Part shown: piece after piece, positions 44,279-53,179 of the stretch
Layout of the letters: each line of letters opens with the position of its first letter
Position numbering within the stretch: the first letter of the stretch is position 1
Assembly (NCBI RefSeq): GCF_014698145.1
Contig: NZ_JACJSM010000015.1
Coordinates: forward strand, 62,001-126,000
Direction of reading: 5' to 3'
Origin: Oscillatoria sp. FACHB-1406
Lineage (GTDB): Bacteria > Cyanobacteriota > Cyanobacteriia > Cyanobacteriales > Spirulinaceae
Length of the DNA: 64,000 bases
Notes under the pieces: generated by a model
What the model saw: only the letters and a program-made list of their open reading frames with translations
Databases searched by the model: none
Told to the model about the DNA's origin: nothing
Program-made: the position numbers and the translations under genes

Positions 44279-44375
44279 TTATGAGTTATGAGTTATGAGT
44301 TATGAATTAGGAGTGATGAATGGGAAATTATAAGCGATGAGTGGTGAATTATGAATTGAGAGTTATGAATAATGA
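44279..44375. repeat. heptameric tandem repeats upstream of aroB
   Basis: TATGAGT and TATGAAT units with variants, starting six bases before the aroB start codon, so the ribosome binding region of aroB is repeat-derived. Confidence 0.8.
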
Positions 44376-44485
44376 AATGGCACTGAAATAAGAGTTGAAA
44401 AATAGCCGTAGAGACGTTGTATACAACGTCGTTATTGATATTTCGTAGGGTGGGCAGCGCCCACCAGCCTTAAGTCAGTGCCATT
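44376..44485. mobile_element. MITE-like element with AATGGCACTG ends
   Basis: 110 bp bounded by the inverted repeat AATGGCACTG (44376-44385) and CAGTGCCATT (44476-44485), containing GACGTTGTATACAACGTC and GGTGGGCAGCGCCCACC-type hairpins. Parts in the same order occur at 18159-18236, and a diverged copy lies at 60652-60843. No coding capacity. Confidence 0.65.
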
Positions 44486-44571
44486 CATGAATAATGAATT
44501 AAGCTAAATCGCAATTTAAATCGGGTAGACTCAATATCCTTCTCTCCTTTCATCATTCACCCTTCATCTAT

Positions 44572-46716
44572 TTACTTGACAATTCGCCCAAAATCGGCAA
44601 GAACGCGAGCGTGATTTCGTAGCAATCCGAGCAAATTCAATCGATTTTTTTGAACGTCGGGGTTTTCTGCCATCACTAATACGCTATCTTCGCCATCAAA
44701 AAAGTTGCTGACGACAGGTGCAATTTGTGCCAAATTATCAACTAAAAGTTGATAGTTGCGTTCGTCTCGGGCTGCTTTAGTTTTAGGAACAAGTTGAACG
44801 AGTGCTTCGTAAAAATCGCGCTCGCAGCCTTTTTCAAACAAACTCGGATCGATAAGATTTTCGGGTTCTAGGGTTTCCGTATCGAGGTCGCCTTTAACAG
44901 CAAGGCGCGTCGAACGATTGACGGTTTCGTAGATGTTATCGAGGGTTTTATTATCCCGAATGGTTTGTAAGAAAACGGCGCGATCGCGAACGTCTAGGAG
45001 ATCGTTTAAGGCGCGATCGCAATATTCCGCATCTTCCTCCGCGATCGCCGCATTCACTAAGTCATAATCAATTCCTAACTCATCTTGCAATAGCGTGCGA
45101 ATGCGCTGCACGAAAAACTCCTGCAATGCAGGATAAGGCGATTCTTTGTCCTCATGATTGCTCGCAAAATCCTTACCAAATTGAGCCAGCAATTCATCTA
45201 AATTAATCCCTAAGTTTGCGTGCCAAATAATATTAATAATCGCATTTGCAGCGCGCCGCAGGGCAAACGGATCGGAAGAACCCGTCGGCAGCATTCCCAA
45301 GCCAAAGATTGAAATCAAAGTATCCAAGCGATCGGCAATACCCACAATTTGACCGATCGCGGACTCTGGCAGCACATCGTCCGCACCACGCGGTAAATAA
45401 TGCTCGAAAATTGCAGTAGCCACTGCTTCCGGTTCGCCGCTAGCTAGGGCGTATTTTTGTCCCATTACCCCCTGCAATTCAGGGAATTCATAGACCATCT
45501 GCGAAACGAGATCGACTTTACACAACAGCGCTGCCCGTTCTACCCATTCCCGTTCTTGTTGTGGCAGATCGAGTTGCTTGCAAATTTCTTCGGCAATTTC
45601 AATTAAGCGCTCGACTTTATCGTGCATCGTTCCTAGATCTTCTTGGAACGTCACGGTATCGAGTTGAGGAAGGTAAGTTTCAAACGGTTCCGAACAGTCA
45701 GCATCGTAGAAAAATCGCGCATCAGCTAAACGCGCGCGAATGACTCGTTCGTTTCCGGCTGTTATGATATCGGATTTAGCCGGGTCGCCGTTAGAAATTG
45801 CAATAAAGTTAGGCAGTAGCACGCTATTTTTATCCGCCGTTTCTTTAACGGGAAAATAGCGTTGATGCGTCACCATCACGGTTGCGATCGCTTCGGTTGG
45901 CAAGCTCGAAAATTCTTCATCAAATTTCCCAGCCACCGCCGTCGGCCATTCGACTAAATTAACGACTTCATCCAACAATTCTGGGTACACTTCCGCATAA
46001 CCGTGCAACTGCTGTGCCGCCGCTGCAATCTGCTGTTCGATCGCGCTACGCCGTACCGCCGGATCGACTTCAACACCTGCCCCTCTCAGGGTTTCGAGGT
46101 AATCCGCCGCGTTGGAGATGACGACAGGTTCCGGATGTAGCACGCGATGTCCCCGCGAAACGCGATCGCTTTCAATCTTGTCCGAACCGTTTACGAGAGT
46201 CAGGGGTAACACTTCCTCATCCAACAGTGTCACCAACCAGCGAATTGGGCGAGGAAAGCGCAAATCCCCATCACCCCAACGCATAAACCTGCGCCCTTCC
46301 AAGCTGGCAATCCATTGCGGAATTAGGCGCTGTAAAATCTCCGTCGCAGGCTGTCCCGGCGTTTCCTTGCGCGCGAAAACAAACTCGCCTTTCTCCGTCG
46401 GGCGTACTTCCAACGCCTCTAAAGAAACGCCTTGTTTGCGCGCAAACCCCTCAGCAGCGGGAGTTGGTTTGCCATCCTTAAACGCAGCAGCAGCGGGCGG
46501 CCCCTTAATGTCCTCGGCGCGATCGCTTTGTTGGGCGGGAAGTCCTTCGAGGAGAACGCTGAGACGGCGGGGTGTTGCGTAAACCGCGATCGCGTCCGGG
46601 ACGAGGGACTGTTCCTCTAAGCTTTTGGGGATGCGCTTTTGCCATTGCGCGATCGCGCTGGCAACAAAATCTGCGGGTAACTCTTCAGTACCGACTTCTA
46701 ATAACAACGTAGGCAT
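44572..46716 (-). CDS. glyS: glycyl-tRNA synthetase beta subunit
   Basis: This 714-residue protein is the beta chain of the heterotetrameric glycine-tRNA ligase, which charges tRNA-Gly together with GlyQ. It begins [18 protein letters not shown], the standard family start, has [23 protein letters not shown] typical of the HD-like region, and ends with the DALR anticodon-binding part ([19 protein letters not shown]). The length is normal. glyQ is not in the window. Confidence 0.96.
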   Translation of the reverse strand: MPTLLLEVGTEELPADFVASAIAQWQKRIPKSLEEQSLVPDAIAVYATPRRLSVLLEGLPAQQSDRAEDIKGPPAAAAFKDGKPTPAAEGFARKQGVSLEALEVRPTEKGEFVFARKETPGQPATEILQRLIPQWIASLEGRRFMRWGDGDLRFPRPIRWLVTLLDEEVLPLTLVNGSDKIESDRVSRGHRVLHPEPVVISNAADYLETLRGAGVEVDPAVRRSAIEQQIAAAAQQLHGYAEVYPELLDEVVNLVEWPTAVAGKFDEEFSSLPTEAIATVMVTHQRYFPVKETADKNSVLLPNFIAISNGDPAKSDIITAGNERVIRARLADARFFYDADCSEPFETYLPQLDTVTFQEDLGTMHDKVERLIEIAEEICKQLDLPQQEREWVERAALLCKVDLVSQMVYEFPELQGVMGQKYALASGEPEAVATAIFEHYLPRGADDVLPESAIGQIVGIADRLDTLISIFGLGMLPTGSSDPFALRRAANAIINIIWHANLGINLDELLAQFGKDFASNHEDKESPYPALQEFFVQRIRTLLQDELGIDYDLVNAAIAEEDAEYCDRALNDLLDVRDRAVFLQTIRDNKTLDNIYETVNRSTRLAVKGDLDTETLEPENLIDPSLFEKGCERDFYEALVQLVPKTKAARDERNYQLLVDNLAQIAPVVSNFFDGEDSVLVMAENPDVQKNRLNLLGLLRNHARVLADFGRIVK

Positions 46717-46930
46717 GGGCGAACCGTTTCAACAAACACGCGGGCTAGATTAGTTTACCAAGAATGGCAGCAACTCACGAGACAAAATCTAATAATTTCG
46801 TAACTTTCAATGAAAAGATATTTTTAGATCGCTATATATAGGGTCTTTTTGAAATCAAGAAATGTTATAATTAAAGATTGCAAGGCTCGACTTCAATTCT
46901 CAACAAAAGTGACATTATTGGAAACTCCTA

Positions 46931-47524
46931 ATGATAGCCGCGATCGCAACTCCTCAAAAAGAATCTCCTCTCCTGTTTGCAAAACTGACTTGGAGAGAGT
47001 TCAAAGCGGTCGAACAATTATTAGACCGTCCGGGATATCGAATTTCTTTTCTAGATGGAACTCTGGAGATTGTCAAAATGCCGGGAGAACCCCACGAAAC
47101 TGTTAAAAAGAGAATCGCTGCCCTGCTAGAGTTATACCTTTTAATGGCAGGATTTGATTTTACACCCACCGGCTCAATGACTTTAGAAAGCGAAGGCGTT
47201 GCTGTCAAACGAGAGGCAGATGAATCTTATAAACTTGCGCCCGATCGCAAGCTACCCGATTTAGTCATTGAGGTCGTGTTTTCGAGCGGCGGCATCGACA
47301 AATTAGAAGCTTACAAGCGTTTAAAAATACCAGAAGTTTGGTTTTGGGAAGACGGATTATTGGAAATTTATCATCTGCGGGGAGAGGGCGACGGGCTGCA
47401 CTACGAAAAGATTTCTGAGAGTGAAGCCGTGAAGGGAATCGACCTAGATCTATTCTTACGCTGCATTAACATGGCGAATCATGTTGAAGCGATTAAGACT
47501 TTTCAACAAGCTCTGCAAAAATAG
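46931..47524 (+). CDS. Uma2-family (DUF820) protein, tandem copy 1
   Basis: This 197-residue protein has the Uma2 pattern LTWREFKAVEQLLDRPG, ISFLDGTLEIVKMPGEPHE, FTPTGSMTLESEGVAVKREAD and PDLVIEVVFSSGGIDKLEAY with the acidic D...E positions, then IPEVWFWEDGLLEIY. The short form is typical of one cyanobacterial Uma2 clade. It has its own -10-like box. The function is not established. The copy 766 bp downstream differs by 13 substitutions by my count. Confidence 0.85.
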   Translation: MIAAIATPQKESPLLFAKLTWREFKAVEQLLDRPGYRISFLDGTLEIVKMPGEPHETVKKRIAALLELYLLMAGFDFTPTGSMTLESEGVAVKREADESYKLAPDRKLPDLVIEVVFSSGGIDKLEAYKRLKIPEVWFWEDGLLEIYHLRGEGDGLHYEKISESEAVKGIDLDLFLRCINMANHVEAIKTFQQALQK

Positions 47525-47696
47525 TGAAGGATTTGCCGTAGATTCCGAAGGGACACTTCACAAACAGTACACTCGCTGCCAATTTCCCCTAGATTCCCAT
47601 CCATTCTGTGCTTTTTAAAATTTATAAATGTTATAATCAAAGATTGCAAGGCTTGACTTCAATTCTCAACAGAAGTGACATTATTGGAGACTCCTA

Positions 47697-48290
47697 ATGG
47701 TAGCCGCGATCGCAACTCCTCAAAAAGAATCTCCTCTCCTGTTTGCAAAACTGACTTGGAGAGAGTTCAAAGCTGTCGAACAATTATTAGACCGTCCGGG
47801 ATATCGAATTTCTTTTCTAGATGGAACTCTGGAGATTGTCAAAATGCCGGGAGAACCCCACGAAACAATTAAAGAAAGACTTGGTGCATTGCTAGAACTC
47901 TTTCTGCTAATGGGAGGATTTGATTTTACACCCACCGGCTCAATGACTTTAGAAAGCGAAGGCGTTGCTGTCAAGCGAGAAGCTGATAAATCTTATAAAC
48001 TTGCGCCCGATCGCAAGCTACCCGATTTAGTCATTGAGGTCGTGTTTTCGAGCGGCGGCATCGATAAATTGGAAGCTTACAAACGTTTGAAAATATCAGA
48101 AGTTTGGTTTTGGGAAGATGGATTATTGGAAATTTATCATCTGCGGAGAGAGGACGACGGGCTGCATTACGAAAAGATTTCCAAGAGTGAAGCCGTGAAG
48201 GGAATCGACCTCGATCTATTCTTGCGCTGCATTAACATGGCGAATCATGTTGAAGCAATTAAGACTTTTCAACAAACTCTGCAAAAATAG
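47697..48290 (+). CDS. Uma2-family (DUF820) protein, tandem copy 2
   Basis: This 197-residue protein is about 93% identical to the one at 46931. Six of the 13 differences cluster in residues about 55-75 (ETIKERLGALLELFLLMGG against ETVKKRIAALLELYLLMAG), mostly conservative, which suggests either local gene conversion with a third copy or selection in that helix. The catalytic-like core PDLVIEVVFSSGG is unchanged, so both copies may be active. Confidence 0.85.
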   Translation: MVAAIATPQKESPLLFAKLTWREFKAVEQLLDRPGYRISFLDGTLEIVKMPGEPHETIKERLGALLELFLLMGGFDFTPTGSMTLESEGVAVKREADKSYKLAPDRKLPDLVIEVVFSSGGIDKLEAYKRLKISEVWFWEDGLLEIYHLRREDDGLHYEKISKSEAVKGIDLDLFLRCINMANHVEAIKTFQQTLQK

Positions 48291-48415
48291 TGAAGGGATT
48301 GGCCGTAGATTCCGAAGGGACACTTCACAAACAGTACACTCGCTGCCAATTTCCCCTAGATTCCCGTCCATACTGAAAGTGTAAAAACACTGATGTCTAG
48401 GGAGGGAAAGGCATT

Positions 48416-48835
48416 ATGAAACTCAAGCTCAATGCACGCTTTGTACCTGCTGCCCTAGCCACCCTCGTGCTAGGATCGACAGCACTTCCCAGCGCTGCGG
48501 AAACTGTCGCCTTAGCCACCAGTCCCAATCCCTCGGTCGTTCTTTCCGGACAATCCGGCGGAACAGTGAGTACGCCAGACTGCGGTAAAATTGCCGCAAC
48601 CCCCAACCACGTCCTTAACGTTACCCAACGCATCAACTCGATGAACATTAAGGTTCAGTCTTCTGGCGGACAACCAACCTTATTGATAGACGGACCCGAC
48701 GGGCGCTTTTGTGCAGTGACAGCAGGCGGACAAGCCCCAACAATTCCCGGATTATGGATGCCGGGACAATATAGAATCTATGTTGGCGATCTTAGTGGTA
48801 GCTCGAATGGTTACACGATTTCCATCTCGCAATAA
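48416..48835 (+). CDS. small exported protein of unknown function
   Basis: This 139-residue protein has a clear Sec signal peptide (KLKLNARFVPAALATLVLG, then STALPSAAE) with a likely cut after Ala. The mature part has a Cys pair (C about 56 and C about 101) and Gly-rich, beta-type sequence (PTLLIDGPDGRFCAVT; PGLWMPGQYRIYVGDLSGSS), reminiscent of small periplasmic beta-sandwich domains. A GGGAGGGAAAGG ribosome binding site precedes the ATG. No family is recognised. Confidence 0.75.
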   Translation: MKLKLNARFVPAALATLVLGSTALPSAAETVALATSPNPSVVLSGQSGGTVSTPDCGKIAATPNHVLNVTQRINSMNIKVQSSGGQPTLLIDGPDGRFCAVTAGGQAPTIPGLWMPGQYRIYVGDLSGSSNGYTISISQ

Positions 48836-49059
48836 ATCTTGGTGAGAACGGTAGATTTAGAGCTTTTAATGCTTCCTTCGGGCTACAGCAAAAACTTTGA
48901 AGAGAGGGGCAAAGTGTGGAGCTTTTCCCTTCTCAATTCACGATGTTTGTAAGCGATCGCAACAGACACATCGACGAGGACAAGGCCAGCGATCGAAAAC
49001 CGGGCGAAATGGCATTCGCCCCTACCCAAATTTGTCCTCACTGCCTTAACGATAGCTAT

Positions 49060-49443
49060 TTAAGAATCTTCCAGCGATTGGGCAGAAACTTCGATCGCTT
49101 CGACATCAATCGTACCGGGCGGAGTCAAACGCTTAAAATGCCCGCCTTCCACCTTTAAGGGTTCCCCGCAACTCGGACAGCGGCAGTCCACCCCATTAAA
49201 GCCCGAAAATTGAAAGTTACAGACAGGACATTCATCTTCGATGAGGTTGCGCTGAACCCACCACCGAAAAATAAACCAAGCGATAACAGGGGAAATCAGC
49301 AGGAGGCCAAAGATAATAAAAAAGCTATTGACCAACCAACCCAAACCAATCGCGCCTAATGCCCAACACACCAGCAATAGGGTCAGCCAACAACCAATCC
49401 CCGAGCCGTTAAATTGTGAAAACCTCCGAAAGTCTCGATCCAT
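49060..49443 (-). CDS. membrane protein with C-terminal zinc ribbon
   Basis: This 127-residue protein has two membrane segments (about 18-38 and 41-61) and a cytoplasmic zinc ribbon (CPVCNFQFSG then CRCPSCGEPL, with four Cys in two CxxC knuckles at about 77-80 and 94-97). It is of a type conserved among cyanobacteria with no known role. An acidic tail follows. Confidence 0.7.
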   Translation of the reverse strand: MDRDFRRFSQFNGSGIGCWLTLLLVCWALGAIGLGWLVNSFFIIFGLLLISPVIAWFIFRWWVQRNLIEDECPVCNFQFSGFNGVDCRCPSCGEPLKVEGGHFKRLTPPGTIDVEAIEVSAQSLEDS

Positions 49444-49581
49444 CCCTGCCTCCTTTCCTAGGGAGCCTCTGTTCGTATTCTCTTAAGTGTAGCGCAAGCC
49501 CGTCGCTCTTCTAGAAGCGCGATCCCCGGCTCGAGAGGCTTTGTTAAGATAAGCTAAAAGAACCCTTACCTCCGAACGGTC

Positions 49582-49917
49582 ATGTTACTGGAGCGCAAAT
49601 TTGTTTTCTGGGGCGTTGCGATCGCGGCTATGATTTTACTCGCCCTCCCCGCAATCTCGCAAATTAACCCCAATCGCTGTAGCTTCAAGGGTGCCGATCT
49701 TTACGGAAAAGTGCAAGTCGTGCAAGCTTTTCCCGATGTAAAAGTTCAGGTCGTCCCTTCAGCACCGGACTTAAAGGTAAAATTTGTCGAAAATTTTCCC
49801 AATGAATGCGGTGAATGGCAAATCGTCGATATTTTTCCCGACCTCAAAGTTCAATTTGTCAATCTCTTTCCCGACCTCAAAATTCAACTGGTCGGTTCTT
49901 CTCCAGGAATTCCTTAA
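49582..49917 (+). CDS. exported protein made of FPDLKVQ-type repeats
   Basis: This 111-residue protein has an N-terminal hydrophobic signal (VFWGVAIAAMILLALPAISQ) and a mature part of 8-12-residue units: AFPDVKVQVV, SAPDLKVKFV, IFPDLKVQFV, LFPDLKIQLV, plus a Cys pair (C about 32 and C about 75). The alternation of hydrophobic and polar residues after each Pro-Asp suggests stacked beta strands. No family is recognised. Confidence 0.7.
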   Translation: MLLERKFVFWGVAIAAMILLALPAISQINPNRCSFKGADLYGKVQVVQAFPDVKVQVVPSAPDLKVKFVENFPNECGEWQIVDIFPDLKVQFVNLFPDLKIQLVGSSPGIP

Positions 49918-49923
49918 CCCCTA

Positions 49924-50026
49924 ATACCAATTCTCCGAGTTCGGACGACACATTTTGAGGCTGAAACCCTTAATATATCTAGAATTCTTCATTTTTAATT
50001 TTTAATTTTTAATTTTTAATTGGTAT
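49924..50026. mobile_element. small inverted-repeat element with ATACCAATT ends
   Basis: ATACCAATT (49924-49932) and AATTGGTAT (50018-50026) bound 103 bp that includes an ATTTTTA tandem repeat (49991-50018). The ends match those of the element at 801-901, but the interior differs. It ends about 100 bp before the CcmK-like gene and creates TATAAT at 50024-50029. Confidence 0.5.
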
Positions 50027-50127
50027 AATCGCTCTTTTTCAGCCAGTGGAGGGTAACGGTTCGACCGAATTAGGGCGGCATAGCGGTAAAATGGAGATTG
50101 CACGTTATTCTCTTCAAACACCCCGCA

Positions 50128-50439
50128 ATGCCAGACGCTGTTGGTATCATCGAAACTTTAGGTTTTCCTGCCGTTCTTGCCGCCGCCGATGCTTGCGTGA
50201 AAGCAGCCAGCGTTACCCTCGTCTTTTGCGATAAAAGCGAAAGCGGCCGTTTCGCGATCGCGATTCGCGGTCATGTTTCTGAAGTAACGCGAGCGCAAGC
50301 AGCGGGAATTGCAGCCGGAGAAGCGACTTACGGCGGCGAAGTCATTACGCACTACATCGTCCCCAACCCCCCTGAAAATGTCGTTGCCGTCCTCCCCATT
50401 GAATATACCGAAGACCTCGAACGATTCCGTTGGGGATAA
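50128..50439 (+). CDS. ccmK: CcmK-type carboxysome shell protein (CcmK3/K4-like BMC domain)
   Basis: This 103-residue single BMC domain begins PDAVGIIETLGFPAVLAAADA and ends ITHYIVPNPPENVVAVLPIEYTEDLERFR, a C-terminal end resembling CcmK3/CcmK4 minor shell proteins rather than CcmK1/K2. It would form hexamers in the carboxysome facet. The usual pore-loop KIGSG is replaced by KSESG (about 36-40), so the pore chemistry may differ. It is alone here; ccmK3 and ccmK4 normally sit side by side, away from the main ccm cluster. Confidence 0.88.
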   Translation: MPDAVGIIETLGFPAVLAAADACVKAASVTLVFCDKSESGRFAIAIRGHVSEVTRAQAAGIAAGEATYGGEVITHYIVPNPPENVVAVLPIEYTEDLERFRWG

Positions 50440-50596
50440 GTAATCAATAGATAGTCGAGCGTTGATAAATTGCCCGATGCCCAAAGATTGAAAGATTGAA
50501 AATCTCAAGTTCTTTTTTCTGTCGCTCGCCGGGGGTTTTGATTTGGCTATCAATTAAAGATATTGTCACTCCCGGATAACTGATAACTGATAACTG

Positions 50597-51007
50597 ATGA
50601 CTGAAATAAATACATCCCTCGATTTCACCTTTCAACGCCTCCGCGAAGTCCGCCTTGCGATTCTGCGCTTACACAAAGCCTTACTCAACTCCGAGCGGGT
50701 GGTTTACGAACAATTTTTCGGTCGGATTCGCAGTAGCGGTGAGTTCTTTCAATTAGTCGTCAATCACGACTGGTTTAGTTGGTTGCGCCCGATTTCGCAG
50801 TTTATTGTCGAAATTGATGAAGCCTTCGATCCTAAAGCTAAAGAACCGATGACCGTCGAAAAAGCTGAAGGATTTCTTGAAAAAGCAAAGACTCTCCTAC
50901 GACCGAATCGCGAAGGAACCTCTCTCGAAAAACGATACTATCAAGCCATTCAACGCGACCCGGATATTGCATTGATGCACGCGGAAGTCTCTAGATTGCT
51001 GAAATAA
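50597..51007 (+). CDS. conserved cyanobacterial-type protein of unknown function
   Basis: This 136-residue helical protein (LREVRLAILRLHKALLNSER; FFQLVVNHDWFSWLRPISQF; VEKAEGFLEKAKTLL) has no signal or membrane segment. The pattern looks like a conserved soluble family, but I cannot name it. The ATG lies at the end of a GATAACT tandem repeat (50575-50597), so the start codon itself is repeat-derived. Confidence 0.65.
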   Translation: MTEINTSLDFTFQRLREVRLAILRLHKALLNSERVVYEQFFGRIRSSGEFFQLVVNHDWFSWLRPISQFIVEIDEAFDPKAKEPMTVEKAEGFLEKAKTLLRPNREGTSLEKRYYQAIQRDPDIALMHAEVSRLLK

Positions 51008-51087
51008 GAGCGCAATTCAACAGATGAGGGATTAGAATTTAATTCTGAAGATTTACGCCGATATGCGATCGCTCTTTAGACAAAATA

Positions 51088-51262
51088 ATTCGTAGTTCGT
51101 AACTCGTAATTACGGGCAAAACTGACAATTAATTCATTCGGGTTTCAGAGCCACTAACTTCAGTTATGGAAAACAAAAAAATGCGTCGCATCGTATTCCA
51201 AGCCCCTTAATTTATCGATCGGATATTAATTACGAATTACGAATTAACAATTACGAATTGGA
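51088..51262. repeat. intergenic repeats of TAATTACGAATTA type
   Basis: AATTCGTAGTTCGTAACTCGTAATTACG units (51088-51115) and ATTACGAATTACGAATTAAC units (51228-51260) flank a stretch of unique sequence. They are the same kind as the heptameric arrays near 3138 and 4195 and lie just before the next gene's ribosome binding site. Confidence 0.7.
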
Positions 51263-51272
51263 GCGAAGCGAC

Positions 51273-51704
51273 ATGACTCTCTCTCGACTGCCTTTGACAA
51301 CCCCCCTCTTAACTTTATCGCTCCTCTTAGCAGCGCCGCCGCCTACCTTGCTGGCTGGGACTTGTGTTGCCCTTACCAGTTGCGGTCCGGCTCCGATGCA
51401 GTTTGTTCCCGGACAGCCCGTTTCCATTGAAGTTGTCAACCTCACCTATATTCCCATTTTCATTCAGCAGGTGGGCAAGACAAATTTTTTGAGTATCGCC
51501 TCCAGACAGTCGCTTTACGTCCTGCGCGGCAGTACCCTCAGCCCGAATTTTTCGCTGATCTTTTGGACGGGAGAGGGCGGTACGCTGCAAGCGAGCGTCA
51601 GCCAACCCGCCGCGCAAGTTCTAAGAATTGAAATTCGCGCCAGTCGAGCGAGGGGGAATAACGCAGTTTATCTCAGAGACGACGGACAAGTAGAAGTGTT
51701 TTGA
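51273..51704 (+). CDS. small exported protein of unknown function
   Basis: This 143-residue protein has a Sec-type signal peptide (LPLTTPLLTLSLLLAAPPPT). The mature part has two Cys (CVALTSC) near its start and beta-rich sequence (PVSIEVVNLTYIPIFIQQVG; LRGSTLSPNFSLIFWTGEGG). The ATG at 51273 is preceded by TTGGAGCGAAGCGAC; an in-frame TTG at 51258 is less likely. No family is recognised. Confidence 0.65.
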   Translation: MTLSRLPLTTPLLTLSLLLAAPPPTLLAGTCVALTSCGPAPMQFVPGQPVSIEVVNLTYIPIFIQQVGKTNFLSIASRQSLYVLRGSTLSPNFSLIFWTGEGGTLQASVSQPAAQVLRIEIRASRARGNNAVYLRDDGQVEVF

Positions 51705-51880
51705 TTGAAGGTGCAAGATTTGGAAAACCGCTCGCTTAGGCGCGATCGCGATTATTATTCTACTTCAAGAACTTTTTCGGGAAATCGGGAGTCAAGGGGG
51801 AAAGGGTTGTAGATGGTATTGAGCGCTTGCTCGGTAGCTTGAATGGCCCCCCAAAATTTAGCTGCGGTCTATTAACAGCT

Positions 51881-52129
51881 ATGGCACATTTTAATCGATT
51901 GACCTGGAGACAGCACCTCGCTTACCTCAGTTGCGCGATCGCGCTAGCTTTGAGTTCTGCTGCTTACCAAAAAGTCAACCTCTCTCAAAGCGCCACTTCG
52001 AGAGTGCAGTCTCAAGACACGATCGCTTTGTTGACCTTGCGTCGTTCGGTCAAGCGACTGCGCGAGAAAGTGTCTGCCGAGCGCGATTTCAGCGCACCCC
52101 GCTCTCGAGCGGGCGATTATTGGCGCTAG
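51881..52129 (+). CDS. possible small membrane-associated protein
   Basis: This 82-residue frame starts at ATG 51881 (MAHFNRLTWRQHLAYLSCAI) with one hydrophobic segment (AYLSCAIALALSSAAY) and a basic C-terminal half (LRRSVKRLREKVSAERDF). No clear ribosome binding site and no homologue recognised; it may be real or chance. Confidence 0.35.
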   Translation: MAHFNRLTWRQHLAYLSCAIALALSSAAYQKVNLSQSATSRVQSQDTIALLTLRRSVKRLREKVSAERDFSAPRSRAGDYWR

Positions 52130-52429
52130 TTGCTACTGATTTTGACCGCCGCCGACAAGTTCGGTATTCACTCGCGCTCGAGGGTTAGTATGGATTCGGC
52201 AAATTGTTGCACTTCGGAGGAGTCTATTTCGGTATTTAAGGAGCGATCGGATTTAAACAGTAGAATCGCGATCTGTATATTTTCTAATTGCTCGACCCGA
52301 TTGACCTTTGTAAGCTAAGGTAGAACAAGAGGGGGGCAACCCACTCGCCCTTAATTTGGTGCATCCCTATTAAAATGCAGATAACCTTGGCTCTGCTCGT
52401 TATGGGAAATATGATGGATGGGTCACACA
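52130..52429. other. intergenic region, no gene seen
   Basis: About 300 bp before the PadR-type gene. A short frame at 52130-52318 has no signals and is not called. No repeat or hairpin stands out. Confidence 0.4.
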
Positions 52430-52783
52430 ATGAAGTTTGAAGATATCTATAAGTTTTTCCACAGTCCGCCGCCTCATTATCTCAATAAAGAGTTGGCAGT
52501 TTGTTATATTCTTTACATTCTTCTGCAAGGAGAGTCTTACGGAACCGAACTGATCGAACAACTCGAACAAGATTATTCGACCTACCGACTTTCGGATACG
52601 GTCTTATACGGCGCGCTGAAATTTTTAGAAGAAGAAGGAACGATCGCGGGATATTGGAAGAAAGTCGAAGGGCGAGGACGACCCCGCCGGATGTATCGCG
52701 TTGACGAACGGGCGCTCCGACAAGCCGAAGAATTGGCTCGTTTGTGGCAAGAGTACATCACCACTGAGAGCAAAGCAATGTAG
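52430..52783 (+). CDS. PadR-family transcriptional regulator (Pex-like)
   Basis: This 117-residue protein has a winged helix-turn-helix of PadR type: LNKELAVCYILYILLQGESYG, LSDTVLYGALKFLEEEG, then the wing GYWKKVEGRGRPRRMYRV and a short C-terminal helix. It resembles the cyanobacterial PadR group to which Pex, a clock-related regulator of Synechococcus, belongs; the function here is not shown. The ATG at 52430 (MKFEDIYKFF) is chosen over 52418. Confidence 0.85.
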   Translation: MKFEDIYKFFHSPPPHYLNKELAVCYILYILLQGESYGTELIEQLEQDYSTYRLSDTVLYGALKFLEEEGTIAGYWKKVEGRGRPRRMYRVDERALRQAEELARLWQEYITTESKAM

Positions 52784-52895
52784 GGCTTTTCCTGCGGCTA
52801 GGTTCTGCAAACATTTCGCCTATCTGAACCCTCTGGGCTGTTGAAAGCTAACCAGCTACCGGAAGGAAAAAAATATTGATTTTTAAGAGAGCGAA

Positions 52896-52938
52896 GCGAT
52901 CCGCGTTGCCAATTGGGAAACCCGCGATCGCCTTTTTT
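52896..52938 (+). terminator. terminator after the PadR-type gene
   Basis: GCGATCCGCG (52896-52905) pairs with CGCGATCGC (52923-52931) with one bulged base, followed by CTTTTTTATTTC. It lies 113 bp after the PadR stop. The left arm resembles the palindromic repeat family described at 26267. Confidence 0.6.
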
Positions 52939-53179
52939 ATTTCTTTTCTTTTTTAAGCCTTACTGCCATAAAATTGCAATAATTATCGGGCTGAATTTTG
53001 CCTAAAGGCGATAATTGATATTGAGTTTTACAATCTTAAATGCTAAAAATTCCTAAATCCCGGAGGAAAACGTTAAACCAATTGCCTCTCGCTCTCGCGG
53101 TCGGCAACCTGTTAGCATTAGATTACAAAGTCGCCCGATAAGGGCGAAGTTTTAAACCCAGTATTTCCATAAAACCGCT

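Larger units (their letters stand above)
46860..48372. repeat. 766-bp tandem duplication carrying two Uma2 genes
   Basis: The segment 46860-47606 (AATGTTATAAT... to TTCCCATCCATTCTG) is repeated at 47626-48372 with a period of 766 bp. Each copy includes a TATAAT box (46866-46871 and 47632-47637), a leader ending in GTGACATTATTGGA, one complete Uma2 gene, and a 3' tail with GATTCCGAAGGGACACTTC. The identity over the leader and gene is high, so the event is fairly recent. Confidence 0.9.

Noticed and set aside
48916-49158. 80-codon plus-strand frame with a CPHC motif
   Set aside because: It overlaps the better supported minus-strand zinc-ribbon membrane protein and looks like its complement.
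52130-52318. 62-codon frame before the PadR-type gene
   Set aside because: No start signal and no resemblance to a protein family.
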